A stretch of 64,000 nucleotides of DNA, from contig CAVTPU010000004.1 in the NCBI GenBank assembly GCA_963736695.1, positions 2,046,001 to 2,110,000 on the forward strand, read 5' to 3'. The notes under the pieces were generated by a model. That model did no database searches. It worked only from the letters and a program-made list of their open reading frames with translations, and was not told the DNA's origin. Each line of letters opens with the position of its first letter. Positions within the stretch are counted from its first letter, which is position 1. Shown one piece after another: positions 32,606 to 40,698 of the stretch. This DNA is from CAVTPU01 sp963736695. GTDB lineage: Bacteria > Actinomycetota > Actinomycetes > Mycobacteriales > Micromonosporaceae. Made by a program: the position numbers and the translations under genes.

Positions 32606-34375
32606 TCAGCTGTTGACGTAGACGTTCTGCAGCGACGGGGCGCCCCACAGGCCACTCAGGTACGCGCCGCCGATCTTGGAACCGACGAGCGAGAACGAGT
32701 GGTCGTAATAGAGCGGGACAAGCGGGCACAGCTCCTTCATGATCTTCTCATCAAGGTTGCCGTAACCCTCGTTCGCCTTGACGGCGTCGGGCTCGTTCGC
32801 GAGGCGGTCGAGCTCGGTGTTGACCTCGGCGTTGTCGAGGTACGACAGGTTGTTGTTGCCCGTCGGGGTGATCGAGGCGCCACCCTTCATCAGCACACCG
32901 AGAACGGTGTTCGACGAGGGGTAGTCCTGCGCCCAGCCGGCGGGGATCAGGTCACAGTCGGTGTCCTTCTTGCCCACGGTGGGATAGAAGTTGGTCGGGT
33001 CGAGCTGGGTCAGCACGATCTTGAATCCAGCCCGCTCCAGGTTCTGCTTGGTCGCGGCAGCGGTCTGCGGCCGCGTTCCACCCGGGCGGTAGCAGTACTT
33101 CAACGGGGGAACCGTCTTGCCCTGCAGAAGCTGCTTCGCCTTCTCGACGTTGCCCTCGAGGGTGTTGTCGGGATAGGCGTTGAACTTCTTGTAACCCGGC
33201 GTCACCGGCGAGGTGATCGTGGTGGACGGGAAGGTGCCCGCGGTGTCCCCACCGATGATCTTCTTGAGCGCGTCGAGGTTGTAGGAGTAGAGCAGCGCCC
33301 GCCGCACATCCACATCGGTCACCCGCTGGGTGTTGATGTACATGTAGAGGTTGAACACCGTGTCGCCGGAGAGCTGACGCGTCGCCGGCACGGCGAGAGC
33401 GTCCTTGACCTCACCCGACGGGATGTTGTCCCACTGGATCGCGGTCTGGTCGGCGCCGCTGTCCGCGATGAAACGCTTCGACACCAGGTCGGGGTCGACG
33501 CCCTTCCAGTCGAAGACGTAGCTGTCCGGGTAGTTGTGACGCAGCGGGTCCGAGTTGGGGTCCCACTGGTCGTTGCGGACCAGCGTCATCTTCTCGCCGC
33601 GGATCCACGACTCCACCTTGTAGGGGCCGGAGGCGAGGAAGCCGGTCTCCAGCTTGGTGGCACCCGGGTCGGTGGCCTTCGGCTGCGGGACCGTGGTCAG
33701 CAGCGCCGCCGCCGACGGGAAGTCGCAGTGTGCCGCCGGGAACTTGAAGATGATGGTCTTGTCGTCCGGGGTCTCGACGTTCGGAGCGAGCTTGTCCTTC
33801 TCCTTGTACGGGCCCTTGTACACCGAGGCGAAATCGTCGGTGCCGGCGAGCCAGCGCTGGATGTAGGTCGGCCCGTCCGCGAACTCCTCCGCGAACGCGA
33901 GCGAGATGCCGTAGTGAATGTCCTGTGACTTGACCGGAGTCCCGTCGGAGTACTTGACCCCGTCACGCAACTTGTACTCATAGGTCTTGCACTGGTCGGT
34001 GGTCTTGCCGGTGCTGTCGGCGAGGTCACCCATGAGCTTCGTGACGATCTTGCCGTCAGCCCGCTTCTCTTCGTAGTAGTTGGTCAGGGTCCGGACCAGC
34101 AGCTGGCTGCTCGCCATGATGCCGTCGCCACGGTAGTTTGCCCATGGCGCGCCCCGGTCGAAGTCGGCCGAGCCGATGACGGTGACGACGCCACCCTTCT
34201 TTGCTCCGGGGACCTCAGGTGCTGGCCCCTTCGCGGTGTCGTCGACCTGGAACAGGTTGTCGACCTTTGGTGCGTCTGTTTTGTCGCCCGAGCCGCCAGT
34301 GTTGGTCTGGCAGCCGGACGCGGCCAACGCCACCGCAAGGGTGCCGATGAGAGCCGCTCCCAGCTTCCGTCGCAC
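32606..34375 (-). CDS. Oligopeptide ABC transporter substrate-binding lipoprotein (family 5)
   Basis: 589 residues. Lipoprotein signal 'LGAALIGTLAVALAASGC' with the lipidated Cys of the lipobox. SBP_bac_5 features: 'TYEYKLRDGVKYSDGTPV' and 'DVRRALLYSYNLDALKKI'. It captures peptides or similar solutes outside the membrane and delivers them to the permeases. GTG 34375 has AAGGAG eight bases upstream. A nested hairpin lies in its 5' UTR. Confidence 0.94.
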   Translation of the reverse strand: MRRKLGAALIGTLAVALAASGCQTNTGGSGDKTDAPKVDNLFQVDDTAKGPAPEVPGAKKGGVVTVIGSADFDRGAPWANYRGDGIMASSQLLVRTLTNYYEEKRADGKIVTKLMGDLADSTGKTTDQCKTYEYKLRDGVKYSDGTPVKSQDIHYGISLAFAEEFADGPTYIQRWLAGTDDFASVYKGPYKEKDKLAPNVETPDDKTIIFKFPAAHCDFPSAAALLTTVPQPKATDPGATKLETGFLASGPYKVESWIRGEKMTLVRNDQWDPNSDPLRHNYPDSYVFDWKGVDPDLVSKRFIADSGADQTAIQWDNIPSGEVKDALAVPATRQLSGDTVFNLYMYINTQRVTDVDVRRALLYSYNLDALKKIIGGDTAGTFPSTTITSPVTPGYKKFNAYPDNTLEGNVEKAKQLLQGKTVPPLKYCYRPGGTRPQTAAATKQNLERAGFKIVLTQLDPTNFYPTVGKKDTDCDLIPAGWAQDYPSSNTVLGVLMKGGASITPTGNNNLSYLDNAEVNTELDRLANEPDAVKANEGYGNLDEKIMKELCPLVPLYYDHSFSLVGSKIGGAYLSGLWGAPSLQNVYVNS

Positions 34376-34392
34376 GTGTGTTTCTCCTTCCT

Positions 34393-34433
34393 CGCCTAGC
34401 CGTGGCCATTCGGCCAACCCAGCGCGCTAGGCG
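34393..34433 (-). repeat. Nested hairpin in the 5' UTR of the binding-protein gene
   Basis: CGCCTAGC (34393-34400) pairs with GCTAGGCG (34426-34433), enclosing a second stem TGGCC-attc-GGCCA (34403-34416). It lies between the first permease gene and the binding-protein start and may be a processing or stabilising structure. Confidence 0.45.
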
Positions 34434-34493
34434 ACGTCTGTTATGTCCGTCCGGCCGGCGCGTCCGCACCGGCATCGACGGTTTGTCTCCCGC

Positions 34494-35573
34494 CTATCGA
34501 CTTGACTTCGGGTCGAGCGCGTCACGCAACGCGTCCCCGAGCAGGTTGAAGGCGAGCACGAGAGTGAAGATCACAAGTCCGGGCAAAATCACGAACAGCG
34601 GGGCATAGCCGGTGTTGCTCATGCCACGGACGCCCTCATAGATCAGCCGGCCGAGGTCCGGCGTCGGCTCCACGATGCCGATGCCGAGGAACGACAGTGC
34701 CGCCTCTGCGGTCACCGTGAGCGGCACCGACAGCGAGAACGAGACGAGGATCGGCGCCCAGGTGTTCGGCAGGATCTGCCGGAAGATGATGTGGCTGGTT
34801 CGCGCGCCGGCCGCCCGGGCCGCCTCGACGTATTCGCGTTCCCGCAGGGAGACCACGTTGCCGCGGACCAGTCGGGCCGTGCCCATCCAACCGAAGACGA
34901 TGAAGATTGCGATGAGCACCGCGACCCGTTTCCAGACGGCGATCTCGCCGTACTGGTCCTCCAGGTGGGTGCTGATCGCCGGCACGAGGGCGATCGTGAA
35001 GAGGAAGAACGGGAAGGCGAGGAACAGGTCGCTGAGCCACACCACCGTCCGGTCGGCCCACCCGCCGAGATAGCCCGCGACCACACCGATGAGACTTCCG
35101 AGACCCACGCCGATGATCGAAGAGATGACCGCGATAACCAGCGAGGTGCGGGCCCCGAAGATCAGCTGCAGAAACAGGTCATAACCGGCCCCAGGAGTCA
35201 CTCCCAGCCAGTGGTCGCCGCTGACCCCGCCGAGGACGCCGAGCGGCTGGCCAAAGTCGTCGAGCAGGCGACTGTTCTGCATCTCCGCCGACTGACCGTA
35301 GAGCCACTGGATCACCGGGGCGAGAAGCGCCACCACACCGAAGATCACGACGATGACCGCGCTGACGACCGCCACCCGGTCGCGCTTGATCCGCATCCAC
35401 GCGAGCTGACCGGGCGAACGCCCCACCACGACACCCGGTTCCGGCGTCGGAACCTGGTCCGGCGGGTCGATCTCCACCACATCACTCGCCTCCGCGTCGC
35501 TGCCGACCGCTGTGGCGGTGGCGGCGGAGACCCCGATGTCGCGACCGCCGCCGACGGTGGTGGTGTCGCCCAT
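34494..35573 (-). CDS. Oligopeptide ABC transporter permease (DppC type)
   Basis: 359 residues. A 100-residue hydrophilic N-terminus rich in Asp, Glu and Pro precedes six membrane helices, the first 'VAVVSAVIVVIFGVVALLAP'. The EAA-like loop reads 'YVEAARAAGARTSHIIFRQI'. The N-terminal extension is longer than in enterobacterial DppC. ATG 35573 follows GGGAGGGAG at eight bases; the frame extends to 35699 without a better site. First gene of the operon. Confidence 0.93.
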   Translation of the reverse strand: MGDTTTVGGGRDIGVSAATATAVGSDAEASDVVEIDPPDQVPTPEPGVVVGRSPGQLAWMRIKRDRVAVVSAVIVVIFGVVALLAPVIQWLYGQSAEMQNSRLLDDFGQPLGVLGGVSGDHWLGVTPGAGYDLFLQLIFGARTSLVIAVISSIIGVGLGSLIGVVAGYLGGWADRTVVWLSDLFLAFPFFLFTIALVPAISTHLEDQYGEIAVWKRVAVLIAIFIVFGWMGTARLVRGNVVSLREREYVEAARAAGARTSHIIFRQILPNTWAPILVSFSLSVPLTVTAEAALSFLGIGIVEPTPDLGRLIYEGVRGMSNTGYAPLFVILPGLVIFTLVLAFNLLGDALRDALDPKSSR

Positions 35574-35962
35574 GAGCGCAGCTCCCTCCCGGATGTGATC
35601 ACCCGGTGGCGCACATCCGAGACGAACGTAACGACACGCGCTAGCTGGGGAAATACTCCAACGCATCGGTCCGATAACAGCTAGATCACGCTTGCCCAAG
35701 ATCGAGGGTGATCTCGACCGAAAGATCCACTGGAGTCCTGATCAAGCCCGTGACCAGTGATTTTCTGCACTCCGGCCACAGAAAGGGCCGAATGGCCTGT
35801 CGATCAAACCCCGACCGCGCGCAGACTCCCCTTCACACACATACGTCACGCTCCGGCGTAACGTGTGCACCGACGCAGAAGCGCCGCGCCGCGCTCGATA
35901 CGCGCGCAGGGCAGCGCGTCTACGGCGTACCTCAACTCCGCCCGTCAGAAAGCGACACATCC
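35574..35962. other. Divergent intergenic region, importer operon / sdhCAB
   Basis: 389 bases without a convincing gene. An in-frame extension of SdhC to 35708 is open but has low-complexity, non-homologous content. The stretch must hold promoters for both operons. The one clear element is the inverted repeat at 35840-35867. Confidence 0.5.
35840..35867 (+). promoter_or_regulatory. Inverted repeat upstream of sdhC, candidate operator
   Basis: ACGTCACGC-tccg-GCGTAACGT (35843-35851 with 35856-35864), eight of nine positions pairing. With a G-T pair the arms extend to CATACGTCACGC/GCGTAACGTGTG. It lies about 95 bases ahead of the SdhC start. The binding protein is unknown. Confidence 0.45.
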
Positions 35963-36772
35963 ATGACGACGACGGCAACGACGCCGGCACCGGCGCGCCG
36001 GGCCGACATCTCGGCGAAGACGCTCCGCACCGACCGGTGGTGGCTCGCGCCACTGCTGGTCGTGACAGCGCTGACGCTCTGGGTCGCCTACGCGACCGCT
36101 CGCGCGTTCATGCAGAAGTGGTACTTCATCGAGGGACCCGGTTACCACTACCTCACTCCGTTCTATTCGCCCTGCGTCTCCAAGGGATGCGCGCCCGCCG
36201 CCGCCGAATTCGGGCGGTTCATCCCGAGTAGCCCGATCATTCCGTTCGCCGCGCTGAGCCTGCCCTTCCTGCTGCTGTTCCGGCTCAGCTGCTACTACTA
36301 CCGGCGGGCCTACTACCGGTCGTTCTGGTTCTCCCCGCCCGCGTGCGCGGTGCCCGACGGTCACGACCGCTACACCGGCGAGACCAAGTTCCCGCTGCTG
36401 TTCCAGAACGCCCACCGCTACGCGCTCTACGCCGCGGCGCTCGTCTCGCTGATCAACACATGGGACGCGTTCTACTCGTTCCACGGCACGGACGGATTCG
36501 GGTTCGGCCTCGGCAACGTCATCCTCATGGCCAATGTGGTGCTGCTGTGGGCGTACACGCTGTCTTGTCACTCATGCCGGCACATCGTCGGCGGCCGGCT
36601 CAAGCACTTCTCCAAGCACCCGGTCCGATACCGGTTCTGGAACGTCGTGTCGAGGCTCAACAACCGCCACATGCTCTTCGCCTGGGTGACTCTCGGCACG
36701 CTGATGCTCACCGACGCCTATGTCATGGCGGTCTCCGCCCACTGGATCAATGACATCCGGTTCTTCAACTAA
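35963..36772 (+). CDS. sdhC: Succinate dehydrogenase membrane anchor/cytochrome b subunit
   Basis: 269 residues with about five membrane helices (WWLAPLLVVTALTLWVAYAT; IIPFAALSLPFLLLFRLSCY; YALYAAALVSLINTWDAFYS; GNVILMANVVLLWAYTLSCH; MLFAWVTLGTLMLTDAYVMA). Several His residues in helices could ligate heme (NAHRYALY, SCHSCRH, NNRHMLF). It resembles the long single-anchor type of the actinobacterial Sdh1 enzyme rather than the SdhC/SdhD pair. ATG 35963 begins the conserved region; the upstream frame is not conserved-looking. No sdhD is present. Confidence 0.85.
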   Translation: MTTTATTPAPARRADISAKTLRTDRWWLAPLLVVTALTLWVAYATARAFMQKWYFIEGPGYHYLTPFYSPCVSKGCAPAAAEFGRFIPSSPIIPFAALSLPFLLLFRLSCYYYRRAYYRSFWFSPPACAVPDGHDRYTGETKFPLLFQNAHRYALYAAALVSLINTWDAFYSFHGTDGFGFGLGNVILMANVVLLWAYTLSCHSCRHIVGGRLKHFSKHPVRYRFWNVVSRLNNRHMLFAWVTLGTLMLTDAYVMAVSAHWINDIRFFN

Positions 36773-36787
36773 GGACTTGACGCTTTC

Positions 36788-38698
36788 ATGACTGAGAAGA
36801 TCGAACGACACTCGTACGACGTCGTGGTGATCGGCGCGGGCGGCGCCGGGCTGCGCGCCGCGATCGAGGCCCGATTGGCCGGCAAACGGACCGCCATCAT
36901 CTCCAAGTCACTCTTCGGCAAGGCCCACACGGTCATGGCTGAGGGTGGCGCCGCCGCCGCCATGGGCAACGTGAACTCCAAAGACAACTGGAGCGTCCAC
37001 TTCAAGGACACCATGCGGGGCGGCAAGTTCCTCAACAACTTCCGCATGGCCGAGCTGCACGCCCGCGAGGCCCCGGAGCGGGTCTGGGAACTCGAGACCT
37101 ATGGCGCGCTCTTCGACCGGACGCCCGACGGCAAGATCTCGCAACGCAACTTCGGCGGACACGAATATCCGCGGCTCGCGCACGTCGGCGACCGCACCGG
37201 ACTGGAGCTGATCCGCACCCTCCAGCAGAAGATCGTCTCACTGCAGCAGGAGGACCTCGCCGAGTTCGGCGACTTCGAGGCCCGGATCAAGGTCTTCGCC
37301 GAGTGCACGGTCACCGAGCTTCTGCTCACCGACGGAGCGGTCGCCGGCGCGTTCGGTTACTACCGCGAGTCGGGACAGTTCGTGCTCTTCGACGCGCCGG
37401 CCGTCGTGCTCGCCACCGGCGGCGTCGGCCGGTCCTACAAGGTCACGTCGAACTCGTGGGAGTACACCGGCGACGGACACGCCCTCGCGCTGCGGGCCGG
37501 AGCCACTCTGATCAACATGGAGTTCCTCCAGTTCCACCCGACCGGCATGGTCTGGCCGCCGTCGGTCAAGGGAATCCTCGTCACCGAGTCGGTCCGCGGC
37601 GACGGCGGCGTGCTGCGCAACTCCGAGGGCGAGCGGTTCATGTTCCGCTATGTGCCCGACGTCTTCCGTAAGCAATACGCCGAGACCGAGGAGGAAGGCG
37701 ACCGCTGGTATAACGACCAGGAGAACAACCGGCGCCCACCGGAGTTGCTTCCCCGCGACGAGGTTGCCCGCGCTATCAACTCCGAGGTCAAGGCTGGTCG
37801 CGGCACCCCGGCGGGCGGCGTCTATCTCGACGTCTCGTCCCGCCTGCCCGCCGACGTCATCATCAAGAAGTTGCCGTCGATGCACCACCAGTTCAAGGAA
37901 CTCGCCGACGTCGACATCACCAAGCAGCCGATGGAGGTCGGACCGACCTGCCACTACGTCATGGGCGGTGTCGAGGTCGACGCCGACACGCAGGCCACCA
38001 AGGTCGCCGGGCTCTTCGCCGCCGGTGAGGTCTCGGGCGGCATGCACGGCTCCAACCGCCTCGGCGGCAACTCGCTGTCGGACCTGCTCGTCTTCGGCAA
38101 ACGCGCGGGCGAGTTCGCGGCCCGCTATGTCGACGACCTCGGAGCCAGCCGCCCCGAGACGTCCACCGAGGCGATCGGCGCCGCGGTCGAGACGGCGCTC
38201 GCGCCGCTCGAACGGGCCGAGGGCGAGGACCCCTATCAGATCTGGCACGAACTACAACAGGTCATGGGCGAGCTCGTCGGCATCATCCGCCGCAAGGGCG
38301 AGTTGGAGGAGTCGCTGGCTCGACTGGCGACGCTCAGGCAGCGGGCGGCGAACGTGCGCGCGACGGGCGGCCGACGCTATAACCCCGGTTGGCACGTCAG
38401 TCTTGACCTGCGCAACATGCTCGTCGTCTCGGAGTGCACCGCGCGGGCCGCGTTGGAGCGCACCGAATCGCGGGGCGGGCATACCCGGGAGGACTTCCCG
38501 ACGATGGATCCGGAATGGCGCAAGACCAACCTGGTCTGCTCCCTGCCGGACGTCGAGTCACAGGTGCGGCTGGTCCGCCAACCGCTACCGGTCATGCGAC
38601 CCGAACTGCTCGCGTTGTTCGACCAGGCCGAGTTGGCCAAATACATGACCAGCGGGGAGCTGGCGCCGACGCAGGCAGCCGAGGAGGGTGACCACTAA
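36788..38698 (+). CDS. sdhA: Succinate dehydrogenase/fumarate reductase flavoprotein subunit
   Basis: 636 residues. FAD-binding 'VVIGAGGAGLRAAIEARLAG', the covalent-FAD histidine region 'GKAHTVMAEGGAAAAMG', 'MEFLQFHPTG' substrate loop, active-site Arg in 'GSNRLGGNSLSDLLVFG', and the C-terminal 'LRNMLVVSECTARAALERTE'. It oxidises succinate to fumarate in the TCA cycle. It starts 16 bases after sdhC and its stop overlaps the sdhB start (TAATG). Confidence 0.96.
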   Translation: MTEKIERHSYDVVVIGAGGAGLRAAIEARLAGKRTAIISKSLFGKAHTVMAEGGAAAAMGNVNSKDNWSVHFKDTMRGGKFLNNFRMAELHAREAPERVWELETYGALFDRTPDGKISQRNFGGHEYPRLAHVGDRTGLELIRTLQQKIVSLQQEDLAEFGDFEARIKVFAECTVTELLLTDGAVAGAFGYYRESGQFVLFDAPAVVLATGGVGRSYKVTSNSWEYTGDGHALALRAGATLINMEFLQFHPTGMVWPPSVKGILVTESVRGDGGVLRNSEGERFMFRYVPDVFRKQYAETEEEGDRWYNDQENNRRPPELLPRDEVARAINSEVKAGRGTPAGGVYLDVSSRLPADVIIKKLPSMHHQFKELADVDITKQPMEVGPTCHYVMGGVEVDADTQATKVAGLFAAGEVSGGMHGSNRLGGNSLSDLLVFGKRAGEFAARYVDDLGASRPETSTEAIGAAVETALAPLERAEGEDPYQIWHELQQVMGELVGIIRRKGELEESLARLATLRQRAANVRATGGRRYNPGWHVSLDLRNMLVVSECTARAALERTESRGGHTREDFPTMDPEWRKTNLVCSLPDVESQVRLVRQPLPVMRPELLALFDQAELAKYMTSGELAPTQAAEEGDH

Positions 38699-39684
38699 TG
38701 GGCAGCACACGTCATTTTCGGGTGTGGCGCGGCGACGAGACCGGCGGCGATCTGGCCGACTTCGACGTCGAGGTCAACGAGGGTGAGGTCGTGCTCGACA
38801 TCATCCATCGGCTGCAGGCGACTCAGGCACCGGACCTCGCGGTTCGGTGGAACTGCAAGGCCGGCAAGTGCGGCTCGTGTTCCATGGAGATCAACGGTCG
38901 ACCCCGGTTGGGCTGCATGACCCGCATGAGCAGCTTCACCGAGGACGAGACGATCACCATCACGCCGTTGCGGACGTTCCCCATCGTGCGGGACCTCGTC
39001 ACCGATGTCAGCTTCAACTATGACAAGGCCCGGGAGTTGCCGGCTTTCGCCCCGCCGGCAGGGGTCGAGCCGGGCGACTATCGCATGGCTCAGGTCGATG
39101 TCGAGCGGTCGCAGGAGTTCCGCAAGTGCATCGAGTGTTTCCTCTGTCAGAACACCTGTCACGCGATCCGCGATCACGATGAGAACATGCCGGCGTTCGC
39201 CGGGCCACGGTTCTTCATCCGGGCCGCCGAGCTCGACATGCACCCGCTCGACGCACGCACCGATCGCAAGAATTTCGCGCAGGAGACGCAGGGGCTGGGC
39301 TACTGCAACATCACCAAGTGCTGCACCGAGGTCTGCCCCGAGCACATCAAGATCACCGACAACGCGATCATCCCGATGAAGGAACGCGTCGTCGACAACA
39401 AATACGACCCGCTGGTCTGGCTCGGTCGGACCATCTTCCGACGCGGCACGCTCGCCGAGCAGTCGACGACGCCGAAAACCCACGTCGGGCTCTCGGCGGC
39501 GGACGCGGCGGCGTCGGTCGGCGATGAGCCGGGTGTCGCCCCCGACGTCGAGCCCAACGGTCGGATGCCGGTCAGCGAAATCACCATCAACCGCATCGGA
39601 GCGGCGTCACCATTTGGCGACCACACGTCCCTGCCGATGGCGACGGACGAGCTCAACTACGAACACCCGCCAACTGAGGTCTGA
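38698..39684 (+). CDS. sdhB: Succinate dehydrogenase iron-sulfur subunit with C-terminal extension
   Basis: 328 residues, longer than the usual ~240-250. 2Fe-2S ligands in 'CKAGKCGSCSMEINGRPRLGC'-type spacing, 4Fe-4S in 'CIECFLCQNTC', 3Fe-4S/4Fe-4S in 'YCNITKCCTEVCPEHI'. After the core (ends near 'LVWLGRTIFRR') a ~75-residue acidic, low-complexity tail follows (TPKTHVGLSAADAAASVGDE). It transfers electrons from FAD to quinone. A strong T-tailed terminator follows. Confidence 0.95.
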   Translation: MGSTRHFRVWRGDETGGDLADFDVEVNEGEVVLDIIHRLQATQAPDLAVRWNCKAGKCGSCSMEINGRPRLGCMTRMSSFTEDETITITPLRTFPIVRDLVTDVSFNYDKARELPAFAPPAGVEPGDYRMAQVDVERSQEFRKCIECFLCQNTCHAIRDHDENMPAFAGPRFFIRAAELDMHPLDARTDRKNFAQETQGLGYCNITKCCTEVCPEHIKITDNAIIPMKERVVDNKYDPLVWLGRTIFRRGTLAEQSTTPKTHVGLSAADAAASVGDEPGVAPDVEPNGRMPVSEITINRIGAASPFGDHTSLPMATDELNYEHPPTEV

Positions 39685-39691
39685 GGTTCAC

Positions 39692-39734
39692 AGAGCTGGC
39701 TGGCGATCGTTCAGGTCGCCAGCCAGCTCTTTTC
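39692..39734 (+). terminator. Rho-independent terminator of sdhCAB
   Basis: 15-bp perfect stem (39692-39706 with 39716-39730), 9-base loop, then TTTC continuing a T-rich tail. The clearest canonical terminator in the window. Confidence 0.88.
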
Positions 39735-39769
39735 TCGTCAGTGAGCGGGCTCGTCGGTTTGCGGTGTCG

Positions 39770-40195
39770 TCAGTCGCCCGTCCCGCCTGCGGCGGCGAGG
39801 ATTCCGCCGAGCTCGCCGACGATCGGGGCGTCGGCAGGCAGCCACGGCACCGAGTCGAGCTCCGCCGGCGCCAACCAGCGCAGCGACCGGTGCTCGAGCG
39901 CCTGAGGCTCACCGCCGATCAGTCTGGCCAACCAGACCCGCAGCACGGCGCGACCGTGCCCGAGCGGAATGTCACCGCCGACCCGGGCACCGACCTCGAT
40001 CCGTACGCCGAGCTCTTCCTCACACTCTCGGACGAGCGCGTCGTGATCGCTTTCACCGGGTTCGACCTTGCCGCCGGGGAACTCCCATCTTCCGGCGGTT
40101 TCGGGTGGTTCCGCACGTTCGCATCCAAGGACTCGGCCGCCTCTGACGATCGCGGCGCCGACGATGATCAGCGGGGCTGTCCGTTTGGTGTGCAC
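39770..40195 (-). CDS. mutT: NUDIX hydrolase, MutT-like
   Basis: About 141 residues with the complete Nudix box (GGKVEPGESDHDALVRECEEELG: G-x5-E-x7-REUxEExGU). The preceding 'ETAGRWEFPGGKV' matches MutT 8-oxo-dGTP pyrophosphatases. Start uncertain: GTG 40195 gives a normal MutT length; ATG 40249 or earlier would add a non-conserved stretch. A GGGAGGAG sequence near 40240 has no usual start codon at correct distance. Confidence 0.85.
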   Translation of the reverse strand: MHTKRTAPLIIVGAAIVRGGRVLGCERAEPPETAGRWEFPGGKVEPGESDHDALVRECEEELGVRIEVGARVGGDIPLGHGRAVLRVWLARLIGGEPQALEHRSLRWLAPAELDSVPWLPADAPIVGELGGILAAAGGTGD

Positions 40196-40375
40196 GGCGG
40201 TCAAGCGTGCCAGATTTTTGGCCGTTATGGATACTCCTCCCGACTTCATGACAGAAGATGGCGGCCAACCGGGCATGGACGCATCCCCTGGGCGCGATAA
40301 CAATAAGATCACAACAGTAACGGTGCGATAACGTCTCGCCTAACAATGCGTGACGTGATATCCGGAGGTATACGC

Positions 40376-40696
40376 ATGCCCCCGCTCGGCCGCGATGACG
40401 TTCGTGACGCCTTGGACCAGCTCAGCGAGTGGACCGGCGACGCCGGGGAGATTCGGCGCACGATGCGTATCGATGACACCGAGCACGCGGCGCTCACCGA
40501 ACGCGTCAAGGTCGTGGCCGACGCGCTCGAGCTGCGGCCCGACGTGCGGCGCTTGGACGGCTGCACTCAAATCCGTCTGCGTACGCCCGACGGGGGCTCG
40601 CTGACGGCCACGGAGGTTCGCCTCGCGGCCCGGATCGAAGACGCCTATCGCACGGTTGTGAGGGCGGCATCGCCGCCCTCACAACCGTCATCGTGA
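40376..40696 (+). CDS. Pterin-4a-carbinolamine dehydratase-like protein with degenerate active site
   Basis: 106 residues aligning by eye with actinobacterial PCD/DCoH proteins along the whole chain: 'VRDALDQLSEWTGDAGEIRR' N-terminus, 'LRTPDGGSLTATEVRLAARI' C-terminus. The catalytic HHP(D/E) motif is replaced by LRPD (residues ~53-56), and the later TH by TP. It is therefore unlikely to dehydrate carbinolamine. ATG 40376 has GGAGGT six bases upstream. A 17-bp terminator hairpin is encoded within its C-terminal codons. Confidence 0.75.
   Translation: MPPLGRDDVRDALDQLSEWTGDAGEIRRTMRIDDTEHAALTERVKVVADALELRPDVRRLDGCTQIRLRTPDGGSLTATEVRLAARIEDAYRTVVRAASPPSQPSS
40652..40688. terminator. Bidirectional terminator hairpin inside coding sequence
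   Basis: Perfect 17-bp stem (40652-40668 with 40672-40688) with a 3-base loop, ending eight bases before the end of the PCD-like gene (stop 40694-40696) and ahead of the convergent DUF4097 stop. Confidence 0.8.
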
Positions 40697-40698
40697 AG

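Noticed and set aside
40226..40345. Repeated GCGATAAC in the AT-rich gap before the PCD-like gene
   Set aside because: Two 8-base copies are too short and unevenly spaced to call an operator.
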